Shown here piece by piece: positions 33,351 to 41,804 of a DNA stretch of 64,000 nucleotides. The notes below the pieces were generated by a model. That model worked only from the letters and a program-made list of their open reading frames with translations, searched no databases and was not told the DNA's origin. Where the stretch lies: NCBI GenBank assembly GCA_002389905.1, contig DGRE01000027.1:46664-110663 (forward strand), read 5' to 3'. Positions within the stretch are counted from its first letter, which is position 1. Each line of letters begins with the position of its first letter. A program made the translations under genes and the position numbers. Origin of the DNA: Hungatella sp. UBA4396 (GTDB lineage Bacteria > Bacillota > Clostridia > Lachnospirales > Lachnospiraceae).

Positions 33351-33397
33351 AATGCTTCTTTCTCCTTTTTATCAATTATCTTCATACTGAGAGAGGA

Positions 33398-34090
33398 TTA
33401 AGGAATCAGGACACCTCCATGGTAGCAGATAATTTCCTTTGCTCCGTATGTTTTTATTTTTTGCAGAGAGGCTTCCGCTTCTTTTACATCCAATGCATAC
33501 TGGGGATTTGCAACTACCAACTCCCCATGGTCAAGTGCTGCTGCATCTCCTGTAATCAAGATCTCGTTCTCATTTACAAATACAGAAATGTGACCCGGCG
33601 TATGACCCGGTGTTGCCACAATGGTGCAGCCTCCGCACCAGTCAAACATATCTCCGTCACATACTTCCAAATCCACTGGAACAGGCCGGACACTTTTTAA
33701 GATATTACAAAACTCCAGGCCAAACTGCTTTTGTTCCTCCGGCAGCTGAGACTGCATTGCTTCTGCCTGTTCCAACCGCAGAGACTTTAATTTGCCGGAA
33801 ATATAGGGGGATTCTTTTTTACCTGCAACAACCTGTACGTGGGGATATTCCTGTTTTAATTCCCATAATCCGCCCATATGGTCGTGATCCTGATGGGTTA
33901 TTAAAACATGGGTTAAATCTGCACAGTTAAGGTTGTTTTCTTCCATGGCTTGTTTGATTGTCGGGAAAAAACCGGTATATCCGCAGTCAACCAGGACCAT
34001 GTTTTTATCATCCATTAATACAACCGGGTGAATTGTCTCTTGGACTTCTCCAAATGTGAATGTTATATTTAAAACAATGATTCGATTCAT
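33398..34090 (-). CDS. Metallo-beta-lactamase fold hydrolase
   Basis: A 230-residue MBL-fold protein with the zinc motif THVLITHQDHDHMGGL (HxxDHxH-type HQDHDH), a second His in VATPGHTPGHIS, and Asp in LITGDAAALDHG. The C-terminal ICYHGG completes the metal site. Such enzymes include glyoxalase II-like and lactonase-like hydrolases; the substrate cannot be inferred. It has its own promoter (34196-34225) and AAGGAG site. Confidence 0.9.
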   Translation of the reverse strand: MNRIIVLNITFTFGEVQETIHPVVLMDDKNMVLVDCGYTGFFPTIKQAMEENNLNCADLTHVLITHQDHDHMGGLWELKQEYPHVQVVAGKKESPYISGKLKSLRLEQAEAMQSQLPEEQKQFGLEFCNILKSVRPVPVDLEVCDGDMFDWCGGCTIVATPGHTPGHISVFVNENEILITGDAAALDHGELVVANPQYALDVKEAEASLQKIKTYGAKEIICYHGGVLIP

Positions 34091-34195
34091 TTCTCTGACT
34101 CCTTATGGCGTTTTAACCTGACAGTGGTATGACGGCGGGTTTCTATATAAAATGGCAAACCACTGCTTTGGTATATTTGTATTTTCAGCATATTT

Positions 34196-34225
34196 ATTAT
34201 ACTGGAAATCACCGCCAACTTGCAA
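34196..34225 (-). promoter_or_regulatory. Promoter of the MBL-fold hydrolase gene
   Basis: Minus-strand TTGCAA, 18-bp spacer, TATAAT (perfect -10), giving a leader of ~100 bases. Confidence 0.55.
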
Positions 34226-34381
34226 CCGGAAATACAATTCTTATATAACGATTTCCCATCTCGTTTTTGTCTTGCAGAAAGAGGGGTATTTTTATGACTG
34301 GGACTTTGTAATTTCATTTCTGAATAATATTCCTATGCCTGCAAATAATAATCCCATCAATATGAGATGAGGAGAATGATT

Positions 34382-34531
34382 ATGGCAAAAGATTCACAGC
34401 TTGACCCAAAACCAATTCGCAAGCAAAAAGCTAACGGCGGTCCTACCATGGCTGAAAGCGCATTAGACGGAGAAAGCCGGAATAATAAGAAACAGTCCGG
34501 CAGCCGCCACAAACCCGGTAACGATAAATAA
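34382..34531 (+). CDS. Small basic hydrophilic protein, 49 residues
   Basis: A short open frame with a good GAGGAG site 9 bases before the ATG. The product (MAKDSQLDPKPIRKQKANGG, then a Ser/Asn/Lys/Gly-rich tail) has no membrane segment and looks disordered. It is followed after 29 bases by another small gene and then a terminator, so the two probably form a mini-operon. I do not recognise the family. The composition recalls small stress- or spore-associated proteins, but no motif supports it. Confidence 0.55.
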   Translation: MAKDSQLDPKPIRKQKANGGPTMAESALDGESRNNKKQSGSRHKPGNDK

Positions 34532-34560
34532 TAAACGTTCCATGCAAAGGAGAAAATAAA

Positions 34561-34800
34561 ATGAACCGTGATAAACTCATAGACCAGGTAAAAGACGAGT
34601 ATGCACGAAAGGCCTCTTTTGAATCCCGGCAAAATTTCCAGCAAAGCACAGCAGACATCTCACCGGAAGCCTATTATGAAAATTTGTTAAGCAAAGCCAT
34701 CAGTGAAATTAACACGGGCTCCTTCGACGATTTCAAATCCGGTGAGGAAGTGGTAAATGCTATTGCAAATGATAAAACCTGGCTTTCGGATTGGAAATAG
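34561..34800 (+). CDS. Small hypothetical acidic protein, 79 residues
   Basis: Starts MNRDKLIDQVKDEYARKASF, preceded by AAAGGAGAAAATAAA. It has helical, charged composition, ends in KTWLSDWK and has no signal peptide or membrane segment. It lies in a two-gene unit with the 49-residue protein, closed by the terminator at 34824. No family recognised. Confidence 0.65.
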   Translation: MNRDKLIDQVKDEYARKASFESRQNFQQSTADISPEAYYENLLSKAISEINTGSFDDFKSGEEVVNAIANDKTWLSDWK

Positions 34801-34823
34801 GGGAACACCTGTAAATAAAAAAC

Positions 34824-34855
34824 CGCAGCCCACATGATAATGGACTGCGATTTTT
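34824..34855 (+). terminator. Bidirectional terminator between the small genes and znuA
   Basis: Stem CGCAGCCCA / TGGACTGCG (one mismatch) with ATTTTTATT on the plus side and an A-run upstream giving GGTTTTTTATTT on the minus side, so it can also end znuA transcripts. Confidence 0.8.
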
Positions 34856-34889
34856 ATTATGCACATGTATATTTATCATTACTTCCTGC

Positions 34890-35936
34890 TTATGAATTTC
34901 CAGTCAGGCTGTCATAAATCTTAGACAGATTGCTTTCCATCCGCTCCAGATATGTCATATCGTCCTGAGCACTTTCTATTGTATAGACGGTCTCCACTGC
35001 CGCACCGACTTCATTAGCCAGAGTTTGGGACACTGCTGGGCTTACCATTTCTTCTGCAAAAATGGTGGTTACGTTGTTTTCCCTGCAGTATTCAACCAGC
35101 TGGGCCAACTGCTGGGCGGAAGGTTCTCCGTCTGCAAAAATATCTCTTACGCTGTTTTGCTCCAGACCGAAATCCCGGCAGAGATAACCAAAAGCAGCGT
35201 GCCCTGTCACAAAGGTCTTTTTCTCTGCAGACTGGAATTTACCGATATATTCGTTGTAAAGACTTTCCAACTGGGAGATGTAATCATTGCAGTTCTGCAC
35301 GTAATACTCTTTATTGTCCGGGTCCGCCTGGGCAAGAGCAGCCGTAATATTCTTCACCTCAGTCTGTGCGCCCTTTAAGCTGAGCCACAAATGAGGATCA
35401 TACTTCCCGTGAGAATGTCCGTCTTCGTCCTCTCCATCCTCTTCGTGACCTGCCTCTTCTTCATGATCCTCATCTTCTTCATGGTCTTCAGAAGCAGTTT
35501 CCCTTTCAATAACATCGGCTCCCTTGGATGCTTCCACAACAATCAGATCTGTGTTATTGACGGCAGAAAGTGCTTCTTCTACCCAGCCTTCCATTCCAAG
35601 GCCATTGTAGACAAAAACCTTTGCATCACTTATGCCTGCCAGGTCCTGAGCCTTTGGTTCAAAATCGTGTGCTTCCGTTCCTGCAGGAATAACGGTTGAA
35701 ATATCAACTTTATCTTTGCCTACAGCCACAACAAATTCTTTCATGGCATCAAAGGTGACAGTAACCTTTATCTTGCTTTCTTCCGCTGCACTTGTCTGTT
35801 CTGCACTGCTCTCCGTCGTACTGCTCTCTTCTGCTGCCGTTGTGGCTACGGGGGTGCTTCCCTGATTATTACTGCAGGCTGAAAGGTTCACCGCGGCAAT
35901 CAGGCATAGCAGCATAGCTGCCCATTTTTTTAACAT
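34890..35936 (-). CDS. znuA: Zinc ABC transporter substrate-binding lipoprotein (ZnuA/AdcA-like)
   Basis: A 348-residue lipoprotein of the cluster A-I metal-binding family. The start at 35936 has AGGAGGGATATAATT before it. The signal ends in AAVNLSAC (lipobox Cys). AGTEAHDFEPKAQD and TGHAAFGYLC supply zinc-ligand His residues. An internal loop rich in His, Asp and Glu (DHEEDEDHEEEAGHEE, then GHSHGKYDPHLW) is the zinc-collecting loop of ZnuA. It is transcribed away from znuCB; Zur boxes overlap its promoter. Confidence 0.94.
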   Translation of the reverse strand: MLKKWAAMLLCLIAAVNLSACSNNQGSTPVATTAAEESSTTESSAEQTSAAEESKIKVTVTFDAMKEFVVAVGKDKVDISTVIPAGTEAHDFEPKAQDLAGISDAKVFVYNGLGMEGWVEEALSAVNNTDLIVVEASKGADVIERETASEDHEEDEDHEEEAGHEEDGEDEDGHSHGKYDPHLWLSLKGAQTEVKNITAALAQADPDNKEYYVQNCNDYISQLESLYNEYIGKFQSAEKKTFVTGHAAFGYLCRDFGLEQNSVRDIFADGEPSAQQLAQLVEYCRENNVTTIFAEEMVSPAVSQTLANEVGAAVETVYTIESAQDDMTYLERMESNLSKIYDSLTGNS

Positions 35937-35960
35937 AATTATATCCCTCCTAAATTTCAC

Positions 35961-35990
35961 TTGCAAATGGTTCTTATTTGCATTTATAAT
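35961..35990 (+). promoter_or_regulatory. Promoter of znuCB
   Basis: TTGCAA, 18-bp spacer, TATAAT on the plus strand. The Zur box at 35962-35982 covers the -35 and most of the spacer. Confidence 0.55.
35962..35982. promoter_or_regulatory. Zur box 1
   Basis: Near-perfect palindrome TGCAAATG-N5-TATTTGCA. It covers the -35 of the znuCB promoter and begins at about +4 of the znuA transcript, so one site can repress both. Confidence 0.75.
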
Positions 35991-35992
35991 AT

Positions 35993-36021
35993 ATGATAAC
36001 GACTCAGGATATATTTGTCAA
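35993..36021 (-). promoter_or_regulatory. Promoter of znuA
   Basis: Minus-strand TTGACA (perfect), 17-bp spacer, TATCAT. Flanked on both sides by Zur boxes. Confidence 0.75.
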
Positions 36022-36022
36022 G

Positions 36023-36043
36023 TGCAAATGAATCGCATTTGCA
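36023..36043. promoter_or_regulatory. Zur box 2
   Basis: Perfect palindrome TGCAAATG-N5-CATTTGCA, directly upstream of the znuA -35 and downstream of the znuCB -10 (within its leader). Confidence 0.8.
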
Positions 36044-36087
36044 ACAACAAAAGGGTTATTAATTCTCATTTAGAAAGGGTATTATTT

Positions 36088-36765
36088 ATGATTAAAGCAG
36101 AAAAGCTCTTTTTTTCTTATACAGGTTCACCGCCCTATGTTCTGGGAGGCATGGATCTGGAAATACGGGACGGCGAGTATGTTTCCGTTGTGGGGGAAAA
36201 CGGCAGCGGAAAAAGTACGCTGATGCGGCTGATTTTGAAATTTATAAAACCTGCCTCCGGCAGCATTGTGACAGAGGCAAAGCGGATCGGATACGTTCCG
36301 CAGAAAAATGATTTTTCAAATTCAGGTTTTCCCATTACCGTATATGAGGTATTGGATTCATACCGCAGATTATTAAAAATCAAAAACAAGGACACAGTAT
36401 GGGAAGCTCTTGAGCAGGTTGGAATGTCTGGTTTTTCAGGAGCTCTCATGGGAAATCTTTCCGGAGGACAAAGCCAGAAAATACTGATTGCACGGGCGCT
36501 CATGGGAAGGCCGGAGCTTCTGGTTCTGGATGAGCCCTCAACCGGAGTGGACATCAGCAGCCAGAAGGAAATCTATGGCTTCTTAAAGAAAATAAACAAG
36601 GAAAAGGGAATGACCATTGTTTCCGTGGAACACAATCTGGATGCCGCCATTTCAAACTCAACCCTGATCTATCATTTGGTTGGCGGCCAGGGACACCTCT
36701 GCTCCCCTCATAAGTATGCAGACGAGTTTTTGAAAAACAGGAGGGAAAACGATGGAAATATTTAG
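36088..36765 (+). CDS. znuC: Zinc ABC transporter ATP-binding protein (ZnuC)
   Basis: A 225-residue ATPase. The start MIKAEKLFFSY at 36088 has AAAGGG 9 bases upstream; in-frame codons before it lie inside the regulatory region. Walker A is VVGENGSGKSTLM, the signature LMGNLSGGQSQKILIARAL, Walker B LLVLDEPSTGVD, and switch His in SVEHN. It overlaps znuB by 14 bases. Powers zinc uptake with ZnuB and ZnuA. Confidence 0.93.
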   Translation: MIKAEKLFFSYTGSPPYVLGGMDLEIRDGEYVSVVGENGSGKSTLMRLILKFIKPASGSIVTEAKRIGYVPQKNDFSNSGFPITVYEVLDSYRRLLKIKNKDTVWEALEQVGMSGFSGALMGNLSGGQSQKILIARALMGRPELLVLDEPSTGVDISSQKEIYGFLKKINKEKGMTIVSVEHNLDAAISNSTLIYHLVGGQGHLCSPHKYADEFLKNRRENDGNI

Positions 36766-37573
36766 TTACAGCTTCATGCAAAATGCAATTTTCGTTTCCG
36801 TGTTTATTTCGATTCTATGCCCCTGCATCGGAATCTTTCTGGTGCTCCGGCGCTACTCCATGATCGGGGACACCTTATCCCATGCATCGCTGGCAGGCGT
36901 CACAATTGGTCTGCTGACCGGGCAGAATCCCATACTGGGCGCGTTTATCTTTACATCCATATGCGGCGCATTGATCGAATTTCTGCGCAGTTATTTTAAA
37001 AAGCACACGGATTTGATTCTTTCCATTGTACTTTCCTTAAGCGTGGGAACCGCCATTACCATTATAAGCTCCGGAAAGCTTCATGCAAACGCGGATTCCT
37101 TTATGTTCGGAAGCATTCTGACCGTAACCCGGCTGGATATGATCATGATACTGATTCTCAGTGCTGTTTCCGTCCTGACCCTGATTCTTTTGTACCATCA
37201 GATGATTTATATTGCATATGACGAAGAGGCCGCTAAGGTGGCGGGCGTAAGGGTCCGGCTGATCAATTATGTTTTTTCTATCCTTGTGGCTTCCGCCATT
37301 TCCGTATCCATCAGAATCGTAGGCGTACTGGTACTCAGCTCCATGATTTCCCTTCCTGTCGCCACCGCACTGCAGCTTGAGAAAGGGTTTAAGACAACCT
37401 TGATATTCTCAATTATTTTCAGTGTGGTTGACATCATGCTGGGGCTGTTTATTTCCTATTATCTCAATGTGGCTCCCGGCGGATTTACCGCCCTGGTTTC
37501 CGTTTTCGTCCTGGTGTCGGTCCTCCTTGGAAAGAAGGTGCACTCTTCTATCCGTGCCGCCCGGAATAAATGA
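36752..37573 (+). CDS. znuB: Zinc ABC transporter permease (ZnuB)
   Basis: A 273-residue permease of the ABC-3 family with eight or nine hydrophobic segments. YSMIGDTLSHASLAGVTIGL and MISLPVATALQLEKGFK are conserved in ZnuB/AdcB. GGAGGGAAAACG precedes the ATG inside the end of znuC. Forms the inner-membrane channel for zinc. Confidence 0.94.
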   Translation: MEIFSYSFMQNAIFVSVFISILCPCIGIFLVLRRYSMIGDTLSHASLAGVTIGLLTGQNPILGAFIFTSICGALIEFLRSYFKKHTDLILSIVLSLSVGTAITIISSGKLHANADSFMFGSILTVTRLDMIMILILSAVSVLTLILLYHQMIYIAYDEEAAKVAGVRVRLINYVFSILVASAISVSIRIVGVLVLSSMISLPVATALQLEKGFKTTLIFSIIFSVVDIMLGLFISYYLNVAPGGFTALVSVFVLVSVLLGKKVHSSIRAARNK

Positions 37574-37589
37574 TACGGTTTCAAAAAAC

Positions 37590-37618
37590 TTGACTTCATG
37601 GGATCAGCCTTTTATAAT
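37590..37618 (+). promoter_or_regulatory. Promoter of the zur operon
   Basis: TTGACT, 17-bp spacer, TATAAT: a near-ideal sigma-A promoter placed just after znuB, so zur and the genes behind it can be transcribed separately. Confidence 0.8.
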
Positions 37619-37627
37619 GAACCTAAA

Positions 37628-37648
37628 TGCGAATAAAACGCATTTGCG
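37628..37648. promoter_or_regulatory. Zur-box-like operator at the zur transcription start
   Basis: TGCGAATA-N5-CATTTGCG: the right half-site is strong, the left diverged. It falls at about +3 to +23 of the promoter, implying autoregulation of zur and repression of the GTPase operon. Confidence 0.55.
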
Positions 37649-37754
37649 CATCATATATACGAAATTGAGAGCGCACTGCCGTTATATTCCGTAAACTTAC
37701 ACGAAACCACAAGAGGCCGGAAGGCCCTTGCAAAAATCAAATGAGGTGAATACA

Positions 37755-38168
37755 GTGAATGAAATACAAAACACCTGGCCTGCGGGAATAAAGAGAACGC
37801 GGCAGCGCGAATGTGTACTCTCCGTACTTGAAAATTCCGAGAAGCCCTTAACCGCCGCTGATATATGCTCAAAAATGGAAAAAGGCGGGGATGGAACCTG
37901 GATGTCCACCGTCTACCGGATTCTCGGCACTTTTGAAAAAAAGGGTGTGGTGATTAAAACCAATATGATGAACAATGAAATGGCAATGTATGAGCTGAAC
38001 CGCTTCCAGCACAAACATTATGCGGTCTGTACCAGCTGCCATAAGATCATCTCAATGGATAACTGCCCTATGGAGAAATTTATCCCAAAGTTTGAAGACG
38101 AGGGCTTCTGCGTCACGGGCCATAACCTGGAGGTATTCGGGTTCTGCAAGGATTGCAGGCCTATGTGA
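37755..38168 (+). CDS. zur: Fur-family zinc uptake regulator (Zur)
   Basis: A 137-residue Fur-family repressor. The GTG start at 37755 has GAGGTG 6 bases upstream; a TTG 27 bases before it lacks a site. The winged helix carries RTRQRECVLSVLENSEKPLT and STVYRILGTFEKKGVV. The dimerisation domain has HKHYAVCTSCHKI and FGFCKDCRPM, the paired CxxC structural zinc site. Three matching palindromes near znuA, znuC and zur, plus the zinc-transport neighbours, make Zur much more likely than Fur or PerR. Confidence 0.9.
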   Translation: MNEIQNTWPAGIKRTRQRECVLSVLENSEKPLTAADICSKMEKGGDGTWMSTVYRILGTFEKKGVVIKTNMMNNEMAMYELNRFQHKHYAVCTSCHKIISMDNCPMEKFIPKFEDEGFCVTGHNLEVFGFCKDCRPM

Positions 38169-38211
38169 CCGTTGACGGCCTGAGCCAGTATTTATTTTTA
38201 GGAGGAATCGC

Positions 38212-39174
38212 ATGTCAACACAAATATTTGTAATATCGGGCTTTCTGGGAGCGGGAAAAACCACTCTCATCCAAAAACTTCTGAAAGAATCATTTCACAA
38301 TGAGAAGATCGTCCTCATTGAAAATGATTTCGGTGATATCAGCGTCGATGCCGCCCTGCTGAAATCAGGCGGTATTGAAGTGAGAGAAATGAATTCCGGC
38401 TGTATTTGCTGCAGCCTTTCCGGTGATTTTATCAAAGCCCTCAAGGAGCTTTTAAACCGCTTTCAGCCCGACAAAATCATCATTGAGCCTTCCGGTGTGG
38501 GCAAACTGTCGGATATTATGAAGGCCTGCTCGGACCCGCGCATCCTGCCCCTTGCTGAAGTTAAGGCTAAAATCACAATCGCAGATGTAAAGCGCTGTAA
38601 AATGTACCTTGACAACTTTGGTGAATTTTTTGAGGATCAGATAAAAAATGCTGATACAGTCCTGCTCAGCCGTACAGATGAATTCCCTGACAAAATAAAT
38701 GCTGCCCGGGAAATTATCAAAGAGTTAAATCCTCATGCAGCCATCTTCTCAAAGCCCTGGGACCAGATCAATGGAGCCCAGATACTCCAGGGACATGTAC
38801 ATACAAATGGCTGTAAATGCGGGTGCCACGGTGCCCACGGCCATTTAAACCACCAACACAGTCATGACCATAATTGCTCCTGCGGCCATAATCATGCTGC
38901 GGAAGATGTTTTCGATACGGTGACCATCAGGACAAATCAGGTATTCAGCATGGAGGATTTGAAGTCAAGGGTATCCACTATGGAAAAAGGCTCTGAAGGA
39001 ACGGTTCTCCGTGCAAAGGGCATTGTCCGCGGTCCCGCCGGATATATAAATTTACAGTATCTGCCCGGAGATATTAAGATGACAGAGTGTGCCGCAAAAG
39101 GCGATATGCTGTGTATTATCGGCCGGGATCTAAACAGGCAGGAGCTGTGTACTCTGTTTGGCGGGGAACAATAG
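38212..39174 (+). CDS. COG0523 / CobW-family GTPase with His-rich metal loop
   Basis: A 320-residue G3E GTPase. Walker A is GFLGAGKTTLI (residues 10-20), the metal motif is CICC (64-67) in NSGCICCSLSGDF, EPSG is at 92-95, and the guanine-binding element is LLSRTDE. Residues ~195-228 are packed with His and Cys (HVHTNGCKCGCHGAHGH and onward), followed by the CobW C-terminal domain. Relatives under Zur control (YciC, ZNG1-like) are thought to deliver zinc to client enzymes under starvation. AGGAGG precedes the ATG, and the next gene begins immediately at its stop. Confidence 0.92.
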   Translation: MSTQIFVISGFLGAGKTTLIQKLLKESFHNEKIVLIENDFGDISVDAALLKSGGIEVREMNSGCICCSLSGDFIKALKELLNRFQPDKIIIEPSGVGKLSDIMKACSDPRILPLAEVKAKITIADVKRCKMYLDNFGEFFEDQIKNADTVLLSRTDEFPDKINAAREIIKELNPHAAIFSKPWDQINGAQILQGHVHTNGCKCGCHGAHGHLNHQHSHDHNCSCGHNHAAEDVFDTVTIRTNQVFSMEDLKSRVSTMEKGSEGTVLRAKGIVRGPAGYINLQYLPGDIKMTECAAKGDMLCIIGRDLNRQELCTLFGGEQ

Positions 39175-40749
39175 ATGGAGATACCAGTTTATGCCTTGAC
39201 CGGATTTCTCGATGCCGGAAAAACCACATTCCTCAATACCCTGCTGAACCGGCAGGACTGGAAGGATGTTAATATTCTCGTTATACAGTTTGAAAGCGGT
39301 GAAGAAGATTTCCAGAGCCAGCACCATAACTGTTACAGCATTTCTTTTCCAAAAAAGACTTTGGATCAGCAGCCCATGCAGGTGGTGGAGCAAATTCAGG
39401 AACTCCTTCAAACCTATGATTTTGATGAAATCTGGATGGAATGGAACGGTGTAGTCCCATTTTCCACTCTTCAGGCCATGCTGTTACAGGAACCTCTCCG
39501 CAGCTTATGCAAGCTTCAAAAAGTCATACATGTTGCGGATGGGGCAGGAATCGAAGGGCTGCTGGGCAGGACGGGAGGCGCTTTGCCTGAACAGATTGCA
39601 GGCAGTGATTTTGCTCTGGTCCGCAATGTTCATACCCGGGCTGACCGCAAACGAATCAGCCGCCTGCTGAACGGAATCAATCCGGGCATTGAAATATATG
39701 AAACAGACGATTATGAAGACTTATACAGACCGCTTTTCAGAAGGCGGGAGCGGCCTGTCAACCTGTTTTTCCTGATCATTGTTCTGCTGACAGTCCTTCA
39801 TTTTGTCACACGGCCTGTTTTTGAGGCATACCGGATTCCTGCTAATATGATTATCAACGTATTTTTAGGGATTATCCTGCAGGCTGTTCCATTCCTGCTG
39901 ATCGGCGTTCTTTTATCATCTGCCATTCAGATTTTTGTGCCTCAGAGCTTTATTGAACGCAGGTTTCCCAAATCCCTGGGCGCAGGCATGCTGGTGGCTG
40001 TTCTGGGAGGTTTTTGCCTTCCGGTCTGTGACTGTGCTTCTATCCCGATTTTCAGGAGCCTGGTTAAAAAAGGGATTCCTCTGCCTGCGGCAGTTACCTT
40101 TATGGCAGCTACACCGGTGATCAATCCGGTGGTTATTTTATCCACTTATTATGCCTTCAGCGGCAATATGGCCGTTGTGCTTGGGCGGGTTGGTTTTGGA
40201 ATTATAGCCGCAGTTATCATCGGGCTGTTCTTTGCCGCCTGGCCGCCCAAAGGCAGCGCATTATCAGGGGGAGCGCTGGACCGTCTGATGTGCAGCTGCG
40301 GCTGTTACGAAGATGTGGACTCAATCACCACTTTGTCCGGGAAGCTGGGCCTGTTTATCCGCCATTCCCAAGCAGAATTTTTCAGCGTGGGGAAATATCT
40401 GGTAATCGGAACCTTTATCGCTTCTGTTTCCCAGGTTCTGGGAACCGGAATATTTACCTCCGCCCAGAAGGGAGCCGGACTGGCAGTTTCTATTATCATT
40501 ATGATGACCATGGCATTTGTGCTTTCCCTGTGCTCCTCCTCTGACGCCGTCATTGCCCGCAGCTTTGCCAATCAGTTTCCAATGGGGGCGATTATGGGCT
40601 TTCTCGTGTTTGGGCCCATGATGGACATTAAAAATGTGATGATGCTCTCTTCAGGATTTTCTAAAAGCTTTATTGTGAAATTATTGTTTACGGCATTTAT
40701 CGTATGCTTTGCCGTGGTCTTTTTGTTTACCGGTTTAGGAGGGATGTGA
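39175..40749 (+). CDS. Fusion of a degenerate G3E GTPase domain with a COG0701-type permease
   Basis: A 524-residue protein starting directly after the GTPase stop. Residues 1-~190 are a G3E-like domain: Walker A GFLDAGKTTFL is intact, but the CxCC motif is replaced (QSQHHNCYSIS) and EPSG by EWNG. Residues ~197-520 form a permease of the COG0701/UPF0718 group with about eight membrane segments and the conserved Cys-rich motif GFCLPVCDCASIP (281-291), then CSCGCY in a loop. COG0701 relatives include ArsP-type metal(loid) exporters. In this Zur operon it may move zinc or a zinc complex; the direction is unknown. The fusion joins two parts that are usually separate genes. Confidence 0.85.
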   Translation: MEIPVYALTGFLDAGKTTFLNTLLNRQDWKDVNILVIQFESGEEDFQSQHHNCYSISFPKKTLDQQPMQVVEQIQELLQTYDFDEIWMEWNGVVPFSTLQAMLLQEPLRSLCKLQKVIHVADGAGIEGLLGRTGGALPEQIAGSDFALVRNVHTRADRKRISRLLNGINPGIEIYETDDYEDLYRPLFRRRERPVNLFFLIIVLLTVLHFVTRPVFEAYRIPANMIINVFLGIILQAVPFLLIGVLLSSAIQIFVPQSFIERRFPKSLGAGMLVAVLGGFCLPVCDCASIPIFRSLVKKGIPLPAAVTFMAATPVINPVVILSTYYAFSGNMAVVLGRVGFGIIAAVIIGLFFAAWPPKGSALSGGALDRLMCSCGCYEDVDSITTLSGKLGLFIRHSQAEFFSVGKYLVIGTFIASVSQVLGTGIFTSAQKGAGLAVSIIIMMTMAFVLSLCSSSDAVIARSFANQFPMGAIMGFLVFGPMMDIKNVMMLSSGFSKSFIVKLLFTAFIVCFAVVFLFTGLGGM

Positions 40750-40750
40750 C

Positions 40751-41641
40751 ATGCGGGCGAGAGCGTTTAATCCTCAGGTTTTTCTGGAACTATTTTGTTA
40801 TTGCCTCTTTGGGGGATTGATGCTGTATCTGGTGAAGAGCGGGAAATACCTTTCTTATGTTACACCGCGAATGAAGCCGTATCTTTATTTTACAGCAGCC
40901 GTCATGCTGATATGGGTTTGCGTAAGCCTCTTCAGGCTGTTCCGCCCCCAGCATATCGTGCGGTCCTCCCATTGCTTTGTACTGGCCCTGCCTGTTTTGC
41001 TGCTTTTGCTTCCCCACAGCTCTTTGAATACCTCGGATTTTTCCAGTAATTATATTGGCGGGAATACTTTTGCCGGAAAAAGTGGTGGGGCGGCTGTTCC
41101 GGCAGAGGAGTATGACGGAAGTGCCACTGATCCGGCAGACAGCCAAAACGATGTTCCTCCGGCAGATACAGAGCCGTCAGATTCTATAGACAGCACTGTC
41201 CCTGATATTCAAACCGATGTAACAGATCAGGGCACTTTAACCTATCTGCCCGGCCTGGATACGGCAAATAAGAAAATCACCGTTTCCGATGACTCTTTCG
41301 GCATGTGGCTTTCTGAAATATATATGAATATGGAAAAGTATGAAGGCTATACCATTGTCATGACAGGGTTTGTTTTTAAGGATCCCGAACTGCTTGAGGA
41401 GGATGAGTTTGTACCTGCCCGCCTGATCATGTCCTGCTGCGTTGCAGACTTAACTCCCGGGGGAATGATATGTAAGTATGACAAGGTCTCCCAGTTGGAA
41501 AATGACTCATGGGTAACGGTTGAAGGAACTTTATTTATTGCAGAATACGAATATGAAGGACAGAAATATAATGATCCTCAGATTCAGGCAGTAAAGATTA
41601 CTCCTGCAGAGGAGGTAGAGGGATATGTCTATTCCTATTAG
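40751..41641 (+). CDS. DUF1980 / TIGR03943-type membrane protein
   Basis: A 296-residue protein with three or four N-terminal membrane segments, a low-complexity acidic linker (residues ~115-165) and a C-terminal soluble domain containing YTIVMTGFVFKDPE, RLIMSCCVADLTPGG and ITPAEEVEGYVYSY, which matches the YcgQ/DUF1980 (COG3689) family. Members are nearly always paired with COG0701 permeases. It starts one base after the fusion gene's stop, so the two are a functional pair. The Cys-Cys pair may bind metal; that is inference. Confidence 0.87.
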   Translation: MRARAFNPQVFLELFCYCLFGGLMLYLVKSGKYLSYVTPRMKPYLYFTAAVMLIWVCVSLFRLFRPQHIVRSSHCFVLALPVLLLLLPHSSLNTSDFSSNYIGGNTFAGKSGGAAVPAEEYDGSATDPADSQNDVPPADTEPSDSIDSTVPDIQTDVTDQGTLTYLPGLDTANKKITVSDDSFGMWLSEIYMNMEKYEGYTIVMTGFVFKDPELLEEDEFVPARLIMSCCVADLTPGGMICKYDKVSQLENDSWVTVEGTLFIAEYEYEGQKYNDPQIQAVKITPAEEVEGYVYSY

Positions 41642-41715
41642 AACAGGAATTGTAACTTTCCTCTGATTTCATGATCAGCGTTTCATGTTACCACCCACAT
41701 AAGCGGTTCTATACA

Positions 41716-41751
41716 GTAACACCAGACTCAGTTCTGGTGTTACTTTTTTTT
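41716..41751 (+). terminator. Strong terminator of the zinc operon
   Basis: Perfect 11-bp stem GTAACACCAGA / TCTGGTGTTAC with a small loop and eight T residues. Confidence 0.92.
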
Positions 41752-41804
41752 GCAAATGAACAGTATTTTCTTTCCATAGGGCACTCAAGGCACCATTGAC
41801 CTAT

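Noticed and set aside
34152..34370. 72-residue plus-strand open frame
   Set aside because: No ribosome site, crosses the promoter of the MBL-fold gene, and has no family features.
36022..36087. Upstream extension of znuC
   Set aside because: It would begin inside Zur box 2; the ATG at 36088 has its own ribosome site.
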